DNA of 64,000 bases from Lepidurus packardi (lineage: Eukaryota > Arthropoda > Branchiopoda > Notostraca > Triopsidae). The stretch lies in the NCBI GenBank assembly GCA_023053545.1, contig JAKZAN010000074.1, positions 1 to 64,000 of the forward strand, read 5' to 3'. Below are positions 51,701 to 64,000 of the stretch, piece after piece. The first letter of the stretch is position 1, and every line of letters starts with the position of its first letter. The position numbers and the translations under genes were made by a program. The notes beneath the pieces are model-generated. The model was not told the DNA's origin. It made no database searches and saw only the letters and a program-made list of their open reading frames with translations.

Positions 51701-52639
51701 TTAATGAATTAATGAATTAATGACTTAATTAATGAATGACTGACTTAATTCATGAATTACTGACTTAATTCATGAATTACTGACTTAATTCATGAATTAC
51801 TGACTTAATTCATGAATTACTGACTTAATTAATGAATTACTGACCTATTTAACGAATTTGTGACTTAATTCATGAATTACTGACTTAATTCATAAAATAC
51901 TGACTTAATTCATGAACTACTTACTTAATTAATGAATTGCTGACTTAATTCATGAATTACTGACTTAATTCATAAAAAAATGACTTACTTCATGAAATAC
52001 TGACTTAATTCATGAAATACCGACTTAATTCATGAACTACTTACTTAATTCACGAATTACTCACTTAATTCATGAATTACACACTTAATTCATGAATTAC
52101 TGACTTAATTCATGAATTACTGACTTTATTCATGAATTACTGACCTAATTCATGAATTACTGACTAAATTCATGAATTAATGACTTAATTCATGAATTAC
52201 TGACTTAATTCATGAATTACTGACCTATTTAACGAATTTGTTACTTAATTCACGAATTACTCACTTATTTCATTAATTACTCACTAAATTCATGAATTAC
52301 TGACTTAATTCATGAATTACTGACTTAATTCATGAATTAATGACTTAATTCATGAATTAATGACTTAATTCATGAATTAATGACTTCATTCATAAATTAC
52401 TGAACTAAATTAATGAATTAATTCATGAATTACTGACTTAATTCATGAATTACTGACCTATTTAACGAATTTGTGACTTAATTCATGAATTACTGACTTA
52501 ATTCATGAATTACTGACATAATTCATGAATTACTGACTAAATTCATGAATTAATGACCTATTTAACGAATTTGTTACTTAATTCACGAATTACTCACTTA
52601 TTTCATTAATTACTCACTAAATTCATGAATTACTGACTT
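45770..52639. repeat. 3,435-bp tandem duplication inside the satellite
   Basis: Copy 1 covers about 45,770-49,204 and copy 2 about 49,205-52,639. Landmarks at 45,791/49,226, 46,795/50,230, 47,691/51,126 and 48,481/51,916 all have the same 3,435-bp offset, so no net indel occurred across them. Spot comparisons of several hundred bases gave no mismatch. The unit is not a whole number of 20-bp monomers, reflecting internal indel monomers. Boundaries are approximate. Confidence 0.85.
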
Positions 52640-55600
52640 AATTCATGAATTACTGACTTAATTCATGAATTACTGACTTAATTCATGAATTACTGACCTA
52701 ATTCATGAATTAATGACTTGATTCATGAAATAATTACTTAATTCATGAATTACTGACTAAATTAATGAATTAATGACTTAATTCATGAATTACTGACTTA
52801 ATTCATGAATTACTGACTTAATTAATGAATTACTGACCTATTTAACGAATTTGTGACTTAATTCATGAATTACTGACTTAATTCATGAAATACTGACTTA
52901 CTTCATGAAATACTGACTTAATTCTTGAAATACTGACTTAATTCATGAAATACTGACTTACTTCATGAATTACTGACCTAATTCATGAATTACTGACTAA
53001 ATTCATGAATTAATGACTTAATTCATGAATTACTGACTTAATTCATGAATTACTGACCTATTTAACGAATTTGTGACTTAATTCATGAATTACTGACTTA
53101 ATTCATAAAATACTGACTTAATTCATGAACTACTTACTTAATTAATGAATTGCTGACTTAATTCATGAATTACTGACTTAATTCATAAAAAAATGACTTA
53201 CTTCATGAAATACTGACTTAATTCATGAAATACCGACTTAATTCATGAACTACTTACTTAATTCACGAATTACTCACTTAATTCATGAATTACACACTTA
53301 ATTCATGAATTACTGACTTAATTCATGAATTACTGACTTTATTCATGAATTACTGACCTAATTCATGAATTACTGACTAAATTCATGAATTAATGACTTA
53401 ATTCATGAATTACTGACTTAATTCATGAATTACTGACCTATTTAACGAATTTGTTACTTAATTCACGAATTACTCACTTATTTCATTAATTACTCACTAA
53501 ATTCATGAATTACTGACTTAATTCATGAATTACTGACTTAATTCATGAATTAATGACTTAATTCATGAATTAATGACTTAATTCATGAATTAATGACTTC
53601 ATTCATAAATTACTGAACTAAATTAATGAATTAATTCATGAATTACTGACTTAATTCATGAATTACTGACCTATTTAACGAATTTGTGACTTAATTCATG
53701 AATTACTGACTTAATTCATGAATTACTGACATAATTCATGAATTACTGACTAAATTCATGAATTAATGACCTATTTAACGAATTTGTTACTTAATTCACG
53801 AATTACTCACTTATTTCATTAATTACTCACTAAATTCATGAATTACTGACTTAATTCATGAATTACTGACTTAATTCATGAATTACTGACTTAATTCATG
53901 AATTACTGACCTAATTCATGAATTAATGACTTGATTCATGAAATAATGACTTAATTCATGAATTACTGACTAAATTAATGAATTAATGACTTAATTCATG
54001 AATTACTGACTTAATTCATGAATTACTGACTTAATTAATGAATTACTGACCTATTTAACGAATTTGTGACTTAATTCATGAATTACTGACTTAATTCATG
54101 AAATACTGACTTACTTCATGAAATACTGACTTAATTCTTGAAATACTGACTTAATTCATGAAATACTGACTTACTTCATGAATTACTGACCTAATTCATG
54201 AATTACTGACTAAATTCATGAATTAATGACTTAATTCATGAATTACTGACTTAATTCATGAATTACTGACCTATTTAACGAATTTGTGACTTAATTCATG
54301 AACTACTGACTTAGTTCATGAAATACTGACTTACTTCATGAAATACTGACTTAATTCACGAAATAATGACTTAATTCATGAAATACTGACTTAATTCATG
54401 AATTACTGACTTAATTCATAATTACTGACTTAGTTCATAAATTAATGACTTAATTCATGAATTACTGACTTAATTAACCAATTACTGACTTAATTCATGA
54501 ATTACTGACTTCATTCATGAATTAATTACTTAATTAATAAATTACTGACTTAATTAAATAACTACGGACTTAATTCATGAATTACTGACTTAATTCATGA
54601 ATTACTGACTTAATTCATGAAATACTGACTTACTTCATGAAATACTGACTTAATTCACGAAATACTGACTTAATTCATGAACTACTGACTTAATTCATGA
54701 ATTAGTTACTTAATTAATAAATTACTGACTTAATTAAATAACTAAGGACTTAATTCATGAATTACTGACTTAATTCATGAATTACATACTTAATTAACTA
54801 ATTACTGACTTAATTCATGAAATACTGACTAAATTCATTAAATACTGACCTAATTCATGAACTACTGACTTAATTCATGAATTAGTTACTTAATTAATAA
54901 ATTACTGACTTAATTAAATAACTAAGGACTTAATACATGAATTACTCACATAATTCATGAATTACTCACTAAGTTCATGAATTACTGACTTAATTCATGA
55001 ATTACTGACTTATTTCATGAATAACTGACTTAATTAATTAATTCCTGACTTAATTCATGAATTACTGACTTAATTCATGTATTACTGACTTAATTCATGA
55101 ATTACTGACTTATTTCATGAATAACTGACTTAATTAATTAATTCCTGACTTAATTCATGAATTACTGACTTAATTCATGAATTACTGACTTAATTCATGA
55201 ATTAATTACTTAATTAATAAATTAATGACTTAATTAAATAACTACGGACTTAATTCATGAATTAGTGACTTAATTTATGAATTATTGACATCCTTCATGA
55301 ATTACCGACTTCATTAATGAATTAATGAATTAATGACTTAATTAATGAATGACTGACTTAATTCATGAATTACTGACTTAATTCATGAATTACTGACTTA
55401 ATTCATGAATTACTGACTTAATTCATGAATTACTGACTTAATTAATGAATTACTGACCTATTTAACGAATTTGTGACTTAATTCATGAATTACTGACTTA
55501 ATTCATAAAATACTGACTTAATTCATGAACTACTTACTTAATTAATGAATTGCTGACTTAATTCATGAATTACTGACTTAATTCATAAAAAAATGACTTA

Positions 55601-58600
55601 CTTCATGAAATACTGACTTAATTCATGAAATACCGACTTAATTCATGAACTACTTACTTAATTCACGAATTACTCACTTAATTCATGAATTACACACTTA
55701 ATTCATGAATTACTGACTTAATTCATGAATTACTGACTTTATTCATGAATTACTGACCTAATTCATGAATTACTGACTAAATTCATGAATTAATGACTTA
55801 ATTCATGAATTACTGACTTAATTCATGAATTACTGACCTATTTAACGAATTTGTTACTTAATTCACGAATTACTCACTTATTTCATTAATTACTCACTAA
55901 ATTCATGAATTACTGACTTAATTCATGAATTAATGACTTAATTCATGAATTAATGACTTAATTCATGAATTAATGACTTCATTCATAAATTACTGAACTA
56001 AATTAATGAATTAATTCATGAATTACTGACTTAATTCATGAATTACTGACCTATTTAACGAATTTGTGACTTAATTCATGAATTACTGACTTAATTCATG
56101 AATTACTGACCTAATTCATGAATTACTGACTAAATTCATGAATTAATGACCTATTTAACGAATTTGTTACTTAATTCACGAATTACTCACTTATTTCATT
56201 AATTACTCACTAAATTCATGAATTACTGACTTAATTCATGAATTACTGACTTAATTCATGAATTACTGACTTAATTCATGAATTACTGACCTAATTCATG
56301 AATTAATGACTTGATTCATGAAATAATGACTTAATTCATGAATTACTGACTAAATTAATGAATTAATGACTTAATTCATGAATTACTGACTTAATTCATG
56401 AATTACTGACTTAATTAATGAATTACTGACCTATTTAACGAATTTGTGACTTAATTCATGAATTACTGACTTATTTCATAAAATACTGACTTAATTCATG
56501 AACAACTTACTTAATTAATGAATTGCTGACTTAATTCATGAATTACTGACTTAATTCATAAAAAAATGACTTACTTCATGAAATACTGACTTAATTCATG
56601 AAATACTGACTTAATTCATGAACTACTTACTTAATTCACGAATTACTCACTTAATTCATGAATTACTCACTTAATTCATGAATTACTGACTTAATTCATG
56701 AATTACTGACTTTATTCATGAATTACTGACCTAATTCATGAATTACTGACTAAATTCATGAATTAATGACTTAATTCATGAATTACTGACTTAATTCATG
56801 AATTACTGACCTATTTAACGAATTTGTTACTTAATTCACGAATTACTCACTTATTTCATTAATTACTCACTAAATTCATGAATTACTGACTTAATTCATG
56901 AATTACTGACTTAATTCATGAATTAATGACTTAATTCATGAATTAATGACTTAATTCATGAATTAATGACTTAATTCATGAATTAATGACTTCATTCATA
57001 AATTACTGAACTAAATTAATGAATTAATTCATGAATTACTGACTTAATTCATGAATTACTGACCTATTTAACGAATTTGTGACTTAATTCATGAATTACT
57101 GACCTAATTCATGAATTACTGACTAAATTCATGAATTAATGACCTATTTAACGAATTTGTTACTTAATTCACGAATTACTCACTTATTTCATTAATTACT
57201 CACTAAATTCATGAATTACTGACTTAATTCATGAATTACTGACTTAATTCATGAATTACTGACTTAATTCATGAATTACTGACCTAATTCATGAATTAAT
57301 GACTTGATTCATGAAATAATGACTTAATTCATGAATTACTGACTAAATTAATGAATTAATGACTTAATTCATGAATTAATGACTTAATTCATGAATTAAT
57401 GACTTCATTCATAAATTACTGAACTAAATTAATGAATTAATTCATGAATTACTGACTTAATTCATGAATTACTGACCTATTTAACGAATTTGTGACTTAA
57501 TTCATGAATTACTGACTTAATTCATGAAATACTGACTTACTTCATGAAATACTGACTTAATTCACGAAATAATGACTTAATTCATGAACTACTGAATTAA
57601 TTCATGAATTACTGACTTAATTCATAATTACTGACTTAGTTCGTGAATTAATGACTTAATTCATGAATTACTGACTTAATTAACCAATTACTGACTTAAT
57701 TCATGAATTACTGACTTAATTCATGAATTAATTACTTAATTAATAAATTACGGACTTAATTAAATAACTACGGACTTAATTCATGAATTACTGACTTAAT
57801 TTATGAATTATTGACTTCCTTATTGAATTACCGACTTCATTAATGAATTCATGAATTAATGACTTAATTAATGAATTACTGACTTAATGAATTCATGAAT
57901 GAATTCATGAATTACTGACTTATTTCATGAATTACTGACTTAATTCATGAATTACTGACTTAATTCATGAATTACTGACCTAATTCATGAATTAATGACT
58001 TGATTCATGAAATAATGACTTAATTCATGAATTACTGACTAAATTAATGAATTAATGACTTAATTCATGAATTAATGACTTAATTCATGAATTAATGACT
58101 TCATTCATAAATTACTGAACTAAATTAATGAATTAATTCATGAATTACTGACTTAATTCATGAATTACTGACCTATTTAACGAATTTGTGACTTAATTCA
58201 TGAATTACTGACTTAATTCATGAAATACTGACTTACTTCATGAAATACTGACTTAATTCACGAAATAATGACTTAATTCATGAACTACTGACTTTATTCA
58301 TGAATTACTGACTTAATTCATAATTACTGACTTAGTTCATGAATTAATGACTTAATTCATGAATTACTGACTTAATTAACCAATTACTGACTTAATTCAT
58401 GAATTACTGACTTAATTCATGAATTAGTTACTTAATTAATAAATTACGGACTTAATTCATGAATTACTGACTAAATTAACCAATTACTGACTTAATTCAT
58501 GAATTACTGACTTAATTCATGAATTAGTTACTTAATTAATAAATTACGGAATTAATTAAATAACTACGGACTTAATTCATGAATTACTGACTTAATTTAT

Positions 58601-60468
58601 GAATTATTGACTTCCTTATTGAATTACCGACTTCATTAATGAATTCATGAATTAATGACTTAATTAATGAATTACTGACTTAATGAATTCATGAATGAAT
58701 TCATGAATTACTGACTTATTTCATGAATTACTGACTTAATTCATGAATTACTGACTTAATTCATGAATTACTGACTTAATTCATGAATTACTGACTTAAT
58801 TCATGAATTACTGACCTATTTAACGAATTTGTGACTTAATTCATGAAATACTGACTTACTTCATGAAATACTGACTTAATTCACGAAATACTGACTTAAT
58901 TCATGAACTACTGACTTAATTCATGAATTACTGACTTAATTAACTAATAACTGACTTAATTCATGAAATAATTACTAAATTAATAAATTACTGACTTATC
59001 TAATAAATTACTGACTTAATTAAATAACTACGGACTTAATTCATGAATTACTGACTTAATTTATGAATTATTGACTTCCTTAATGAATTACTGACTTCAT
59101 TAATGAATTCATGAATTAATGACTTAATTCATGAATTACTGACTTAATTAATGAATTCATGAATTAATGACTTAATTCATGAATAACTGACTTAATTAAT
59201 GAATTGCTGACTTAATTCATGAATTACTGACTTAATTCATGAATTACTGACCTATTTTACGAATTTGTGACTTAATTCATGAATTACTGACTTACTTCAT
59301 GAAATACTGACTTAATTCATGAAATACTGACTTAATTCATGAAATACTGACTTACTTCATGAATTACTGACCTAATTCATGAATTACTGACTAAATTCAT
59401 GAATTACTGACCTATTTAACGAATTTGTGACTTAATTCATGAACTACTGACTTAGTTCATGAAATAATGACTTAATTAATGAAATACTGACTTAATTCAT
59501 GAATTACTGACTTAATTCATAATTACTGACTTAGTTCATAAATTAATGACTTAATTCATGAATTACTGACTTAATTAACCAATTACTGACTTAATTCATG
59601 AATTACTGACTTAATTCATGAATTAATTACTTAATTAATAAATTACTGACTTAATTAAATAACTACGGACTTAATTCATGAATTACTGACTTAATTTATG
59701 AATTATTGACTTCCTTATTGAATTACCGACTTCATTAATGAATTCATGAATTAATGACTTAATTAATGAATTACTGACTTAATTCATGAATTACTGACCT
59801 ATTTAACGAATTTGTGACTTAATTCATGAATTACTGACTTAATTCATGAATTACTGACTTAATTCATGAAATACTGACTTACTTCATGAATACTGACTTA
59901 ATTCACGAAATACTGACTTAATTCATGAACTACTGACTTAATTCATGAATTAGTTACTTAATTAATAAATTACTGACTTAATTCATAAATTACTGACTTA
60001 ATTCATAAATTACTGACTTAATTCATAAATTACTGACTTAATTAAATAACTAAGGACTTAATTCATGAATTACTGACTTAATTCATGAATTACTGACTTA
60101 ATTTATGAATTATTGACTTCATTAATGAATTACCGACTTCATTAATCAATTCATGAATTACTGACTTAATTCATGAAATACTGACTTACTTCATGAAATA
60201 CTGACTTAATTTATGAATTATTGACTTCATTAATGAATTATCGACTTCATTAATCAATTCATGAATTACTGACTTAATTCATGAATGAAAGACTTAATTA
60301 ATGAATTACTGAATTAGTTCATGAATTACTGACTTAATTCATGAATTACTGACTTAATTCATGAATTACTGACTTAATTCATGAATTACTGACTTAATTA
60401 ATGAATTGCTGACTTACTTCATAAAATACTGACTTAATTCATGAAGTACTGACTTAATTCATGAACTA

Positions 60469-60473
60469 CTTAC
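60469..60473. repeat. Target-site duplication, left copy (CTTAC), solo LTR
   Basis: CTTAC precedes the TG end and recurs at 60,619-60,623. An empty version of the same site, with matching flanks on both sides, is present at 61,353-61,357. Confidence 0.92.
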
Positions 60474-60618
60474 TGTGATGACGCCACCTAACGGTGGCAC
60501 ATGTCCCCCCTCTCTCTCTCTTGTCTCGCCCCAGTGTCCACATCAGTTTAGCTACCCAGCCACTTTGTACTCAATTATAATACAAACTCCTCGTAATCTC
60601 GTATCCAACATCATCACA
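60474..60618. mobile_element. Solo LTR of a third, unassigned LTR-element family
   Basis: A 145-bp non-satellite insertion with a perfect 8-bp terminal inverted repeat TGTGATGA...TCATCACA (TG...CA ends) and a 5-bp target duplication. This is the structure left when an LTR element recombines between its LTRs. It contains a GCCACC-TAAC-GGTGGC hairpin (from about 60,484), a CT microsatellite run and a TATAATA at 60,576-60,582. It shares no sequence with the other two LTRs. There is no coding capacity. A small inverted-repeat DNA transposon is the alternative, but the TG...CA ends favour an LTR. Orientation is undecided. Confidence 0.82.
60484..60501. other. Short hairpin near the solo-LTR end
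   Basis: GCCACC and GGTGGC form a perfect 6-bp stem around a TAAC loop, just inside the terminal inverted repeat. It is GC-rich, in contrast with the AT-rich surroundings. Function unknown. Confidence 0.55.
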
Positions 60619-60623
60619 CTTAC
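60619..60623. repeat. Target-site duplication, right copy (CTTAC), solo LTR
   Basis: Matches 60,469-60,473 and directly follows the CA end. Confidence 0.92.
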
Positions 60624-63600
60624 TTAATTCACGAATTACTCACTTAATTCATGAATTACTCACTCATTTCATAAATTACTAACTTAATTCATAATTACAG
60701 ACCTAATTCATGAATTACTGACTTAATTCATGAATTACTGACTTAATTTATAATTACTGACCTAATTAACTACGGACTTAGTTCATAAATTACTGACTTA
60801 ATTCATGAATTACTGACTTAATTCATGAATTACTGTCTTAATTCATGAATTACTGACTTAATTCATGAATTACTGACTTAATTCATGAGTTACTGACTTA
60901 ATTCATGAAATACTGACTTAATTCACAAAATACTGACTTAATTCATGAACTACTTACTTAATTCACGAATTATTCACTTAATTCATGAATTACTCATTTA
61001 ATTCATGAATTACTCACTTAATTCATGCATTTCTGACTTAATTCTTGAACTATTGACTTAATTCATGAATTACTGACTTATTTCATAAATAACTGACTTA
61101 ATTAATGAATTCCTGACTTAATTCCTGAATTAATGACTTAATTCATGAATTACTGACTTAATTCATGAATTACTGACTTAGTTCATGAATTACTGACTTA
61201 ATTCATGAATTACTGATTTAATTCATGAAATAATTACTTAATTCATAAATTACTGACTTAATTAAATAACTACGGACTTAATTAATGAATTGCTGACTTA
61301 CTTCATAAAATACTGACTTAATTCATGAAATACTGACTTAATTCATGAACTACTTACTTAATTCACGAATTACTCACTTAATTCATGAATTACTCACTCA
61401 TTTAATAAATTACTAACTTAATTCATAATTACTGACCTAATTCATGAATTACTGACTTAATTCATAATTACTGACCTAATTCATGAATTACTGACTTAAT
61501 TCATGAATTACTGACTTAATTAACTAATTACTGACTTAATTCATGAACTCCTGACTTAATTCATGAAATACTGACTTAATTCACGAAATACTGACTTAAT
61601 TCATGAACTACTGACTTAATTCATGAATTACTGACTTAATTCATGAATTACTGACTTAATTCATGAATTAATGACTTAATTCATGAATTACTGACTTAAT
61701 TCATGAATTACTGACTTAATTCATGAATTACTGACTTAATTCATGAATTACTGACTTAATTCATGAATTACTGACCTATTTAACGAATTTGTGACTTAAT
61801 TCATGAAATACTGACTTACTTCATGAAATACTGACTTAATTCACGAAATACTGACTTAATTCATGAACTACTGACTTAATTCATGAATTACTGACTTAAT
61901 TCATGAATTACTGACTTAATTCATGAATTAATGACTTAATTCATGAATTACTGACTTAATTCATGAATTACTGACTTAATTCATAATTACTGACTTAATT
62001 CATGAATTACTGAATTAATTCATGAATTACTGACTTAATTAACTAATTACTGACTAAATTCATGAATTACTGACTTAATTCATGAATTAATTACTTAATT
62101 AATAAATTACTGACTTAATTAAATAACTACGGACTTAATTCATGAATTACTTACTTAATTCATGAATTACTGACCTATTAAACGAATTTGTGACTTAATT
62201 CATGAATTACTGACTTAATTCACGAGTTACTGACTTAATTCATGAAATACTGACTTAATTCACAAAATACTGACTTAATTCATGAACTACTGACTTAATT
62301 CATGAATTACTGACTTAATTCATGAATTACTGACTTAATTCATGAATTACTGACTTAATTAATGAATTGCTGACTTACTTCATGAAATACTGACTTAATT
62401 CATGAAATACTGACTTAATTCATGAACTACTTACTTAATTCACGAATTATTCACTTAATTCATGAATTACTCATTTAATTCATGAATTACTCACTTAATT
62501 CATGCATTTCTGACTTAATTCTTGAACTATTGACTTAATTCATGAATTACTGACTTATTTCATGAATAACTGACTTAATTAATGAATTCCTGACTTAAAT
62601 AATGAATTACTGAAATAGTTCATGAATTAATGAATTGAATCATAAATTACTGACTTATTTAAATAACTACGGACTTAGTTCATAAATTACTGACCTAATT
62701 CATGAATTACTGACTTAATTCATAATTACTGACTTAATTCATGAATTTCTGACTTAATTCATGAGTTACTGACTTAATTCATGAAATACTGACTTAATTC
62801 ACAAAATACTGACTTAATTCATGAACTACTGACTTAATTCATGAATTACTGACTTAATTCATGAATTACTGACTTAATTCATGAATTACTGACTTAGTTC
62901 ATGAATTACTGACTTAATTCATGAATTACTTACTTAATTCATGAATTACTGACTTAATTAATGAATTGCTGACTTACTTCATGAAATACTGACTTAATTC
63001 ATGAAATACTGACTTAATTCATGAACTACTTACTTAATTCATGAATTACTCACTTAATTCATGCATTTCTGACTTAATTCTTGAACTATTGACTTAATTC
63101 ATGAATTACTGACTTATTTCAGGAATAACTGAATTAATTAATGAATTCCTGACTTAAATAATGAATTACTGAAATAGTTCATGAATTAATGAATTGAATC
63201 ATAAATTACTGACTTATTTAAATAACTACGGACTTAGTTCATAAATTACTGACTTAATTCATAAATTACAGACTTCATTCATGAATTAACTGACTTAATT
63301 CATGAACTACTGACTTAATTCATGAACTACTGACTTAATTCATGAATTACTGACTTAATTCATAATTACTGACTTAATTCATGAATTACTGACTTAATTC
63401 ATGAATTACTGACTTAATTCATGAATTAATGACTTAATTCATGAATTACTGACTTAATTCATGAATTACTGACTTAATTCATAATTACTGACTTAATTCA
63501 TGAATTACTGACCTAATTAACTAATTACTGACTTAATTCATGAATTACTGACTTAATTCATGAATTAATTACTTAATTAATAAATCACTGACTTAATTAA

Positions 63601-64000
63601 ATAACTACGGACTTAATTCATGAATTACTTACTTAATTCATGAATTACTGACCTATTAAACGAATTTGTGACTTAATTCATGAATTACTGACTTAATTCA
63701 TGAAATACTGACTTACTTCATGAAATACTGACTTAATTCATGAACTACTTACTTAATTCACGAATTACTCACTAAATTCATGAATTACTCACTTAATTCA
63801 TGAATTACTGACTTAATTCATGAATTAATTACTTAATTAATAAATTACTGACTTAATTAAATAACTACGGACTTAATTCATGAATTACTTACTTAATTCA
63901 TGAATTACTGACCTATTAAACGAATTTGTGACTTAATTCATGAATTACTGACTTAATTCATGAAATACTGACTTACTTCATGAAATACTGACTTAATTCA
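60624..64000. repeat. 20-bp satellite array, segment 4
   Basis: The same satellite continues to the window end, so the array is longer than the window. Variants seen are ATGCATTTCTGACTTAATTC with TTGAACTATTGAC (near 61.0, 62.5 and 63.1 kb, also once near 33.9 kb), ACCTATTAAACGAATTTGTG, and AACTACGGAC. Repeated blocks of about 0.6 and 1.5 kb are suggested by these landmarks. Some monomers here carry more private changes than in the 3.4-kb duplicated zone. No gene is seen. Confidence 0.95.

Larger units (their letters stand above)
38586..60473. repeat. 20-bp satellite array, segment 3
   Basis: The longest uninterrupted stretch (about 21.9 kb) of the 20-bp satellite. Large higher-order copies can be followed by eye: about 1.2 kb in tandem (38.7-41.1 kb); about 0.96-0.98 kb in three tandem copies (about 41.5-44.4 kb, marked by TTATCTAATA at 42,331, 43,310 and 44,269); a 3,435-bp tandem pair (45.77-52.64 kb); and a further partial copy offset by about 3,613 bp (TAACTAAGGA at 47,691, 51,126 and 54,739). 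No gene, RNA gene or further insertion is visible. Confidence 0.96.

Noticed and set aside
60474-60618. tRNA- or SINE-like RNA gene in the 145-bp insert
   Set aside because: No A/B box or cloverleaf could be recognised and there is no A-rich tail; the TG...CA inverted ends and 5-bp duplication fit an LTR.

Overview
The window is a block of eukaryotic, most likely animal, satellite DNA carrying three LTR-retroelement insertions and no recognisable host gene. About 53.5 kb (roughly 84 %) is one tandem satellite with a 20-bp monomer, best written ACTGACTTAATTCATGAATT (75 % AT, no CpG). That is roughly 2,700 monomers. The animal assignment rests on the BEL/Pao element at 12.3-18.2 kb, a superfamily known only from Metazoa, and on a Mag-like Ty3/gypsy element at 34.2-38.6 kb. 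Nothing in the sequence fixes the phylum.

Layout: 1-12,268 satellite; 12,269-18,229 complete BEL/Pao retrotransposon on the minus strand with two identical 304-bp LTRs and a 5-bp target duplication; 18,235-34,207 satellite; 34,214-38,579 complete Ty3/gypsy element on the minus strand with 98-bp LTRs and a 6-bp target duplication; 38,586-60,473 satellite; 60,474-60,618 solo LTR of a third, unrelated family with a 5-bp target duplication; 60,624-64,000 satellite. The satellite is layered. Monomer variants are grouped into higher-order repeats of about 0.6, 1.0, 1.2, 2.6-2.7 and 3.4 kb. Variant types change near 26.3 kb: an ATGCAT-centred palindrome appears 13 times before 24.2 kb and was not seen after, while an 'ACCTATTTAACGAATTTGTG' monomer type dominates later.

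Both full-length elements carry the expected parts in order (LTR, primer-binding site, Gag with zinc knuckles, protease, reverse transcriptase, RNase H, integrase, polypurine tract, LTR). No env is visible in either. Each has exactly one visible reading-frame lesion: a one-base frame break just before the integrase catalytic core in the BEL element, and one in-frame TAA between capsid and nucleocapsid in the gypsy element. Near-identical LTRs say both insertions are young. The setting (homogenised satellite, nested LTR elements, no genes) fits a pericentromeric, centromeric or other heterochromatic block, but chromosomal position cannot be read from the sequence. I found no new enzymatic or defence system. 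The most interesting material is the architecture of the satellite (a 14-bp perfect palindrome plus 6-bp linker every 20 bp), its recent multi-kb duplications, and the placement of two insertions in the same linker phase.
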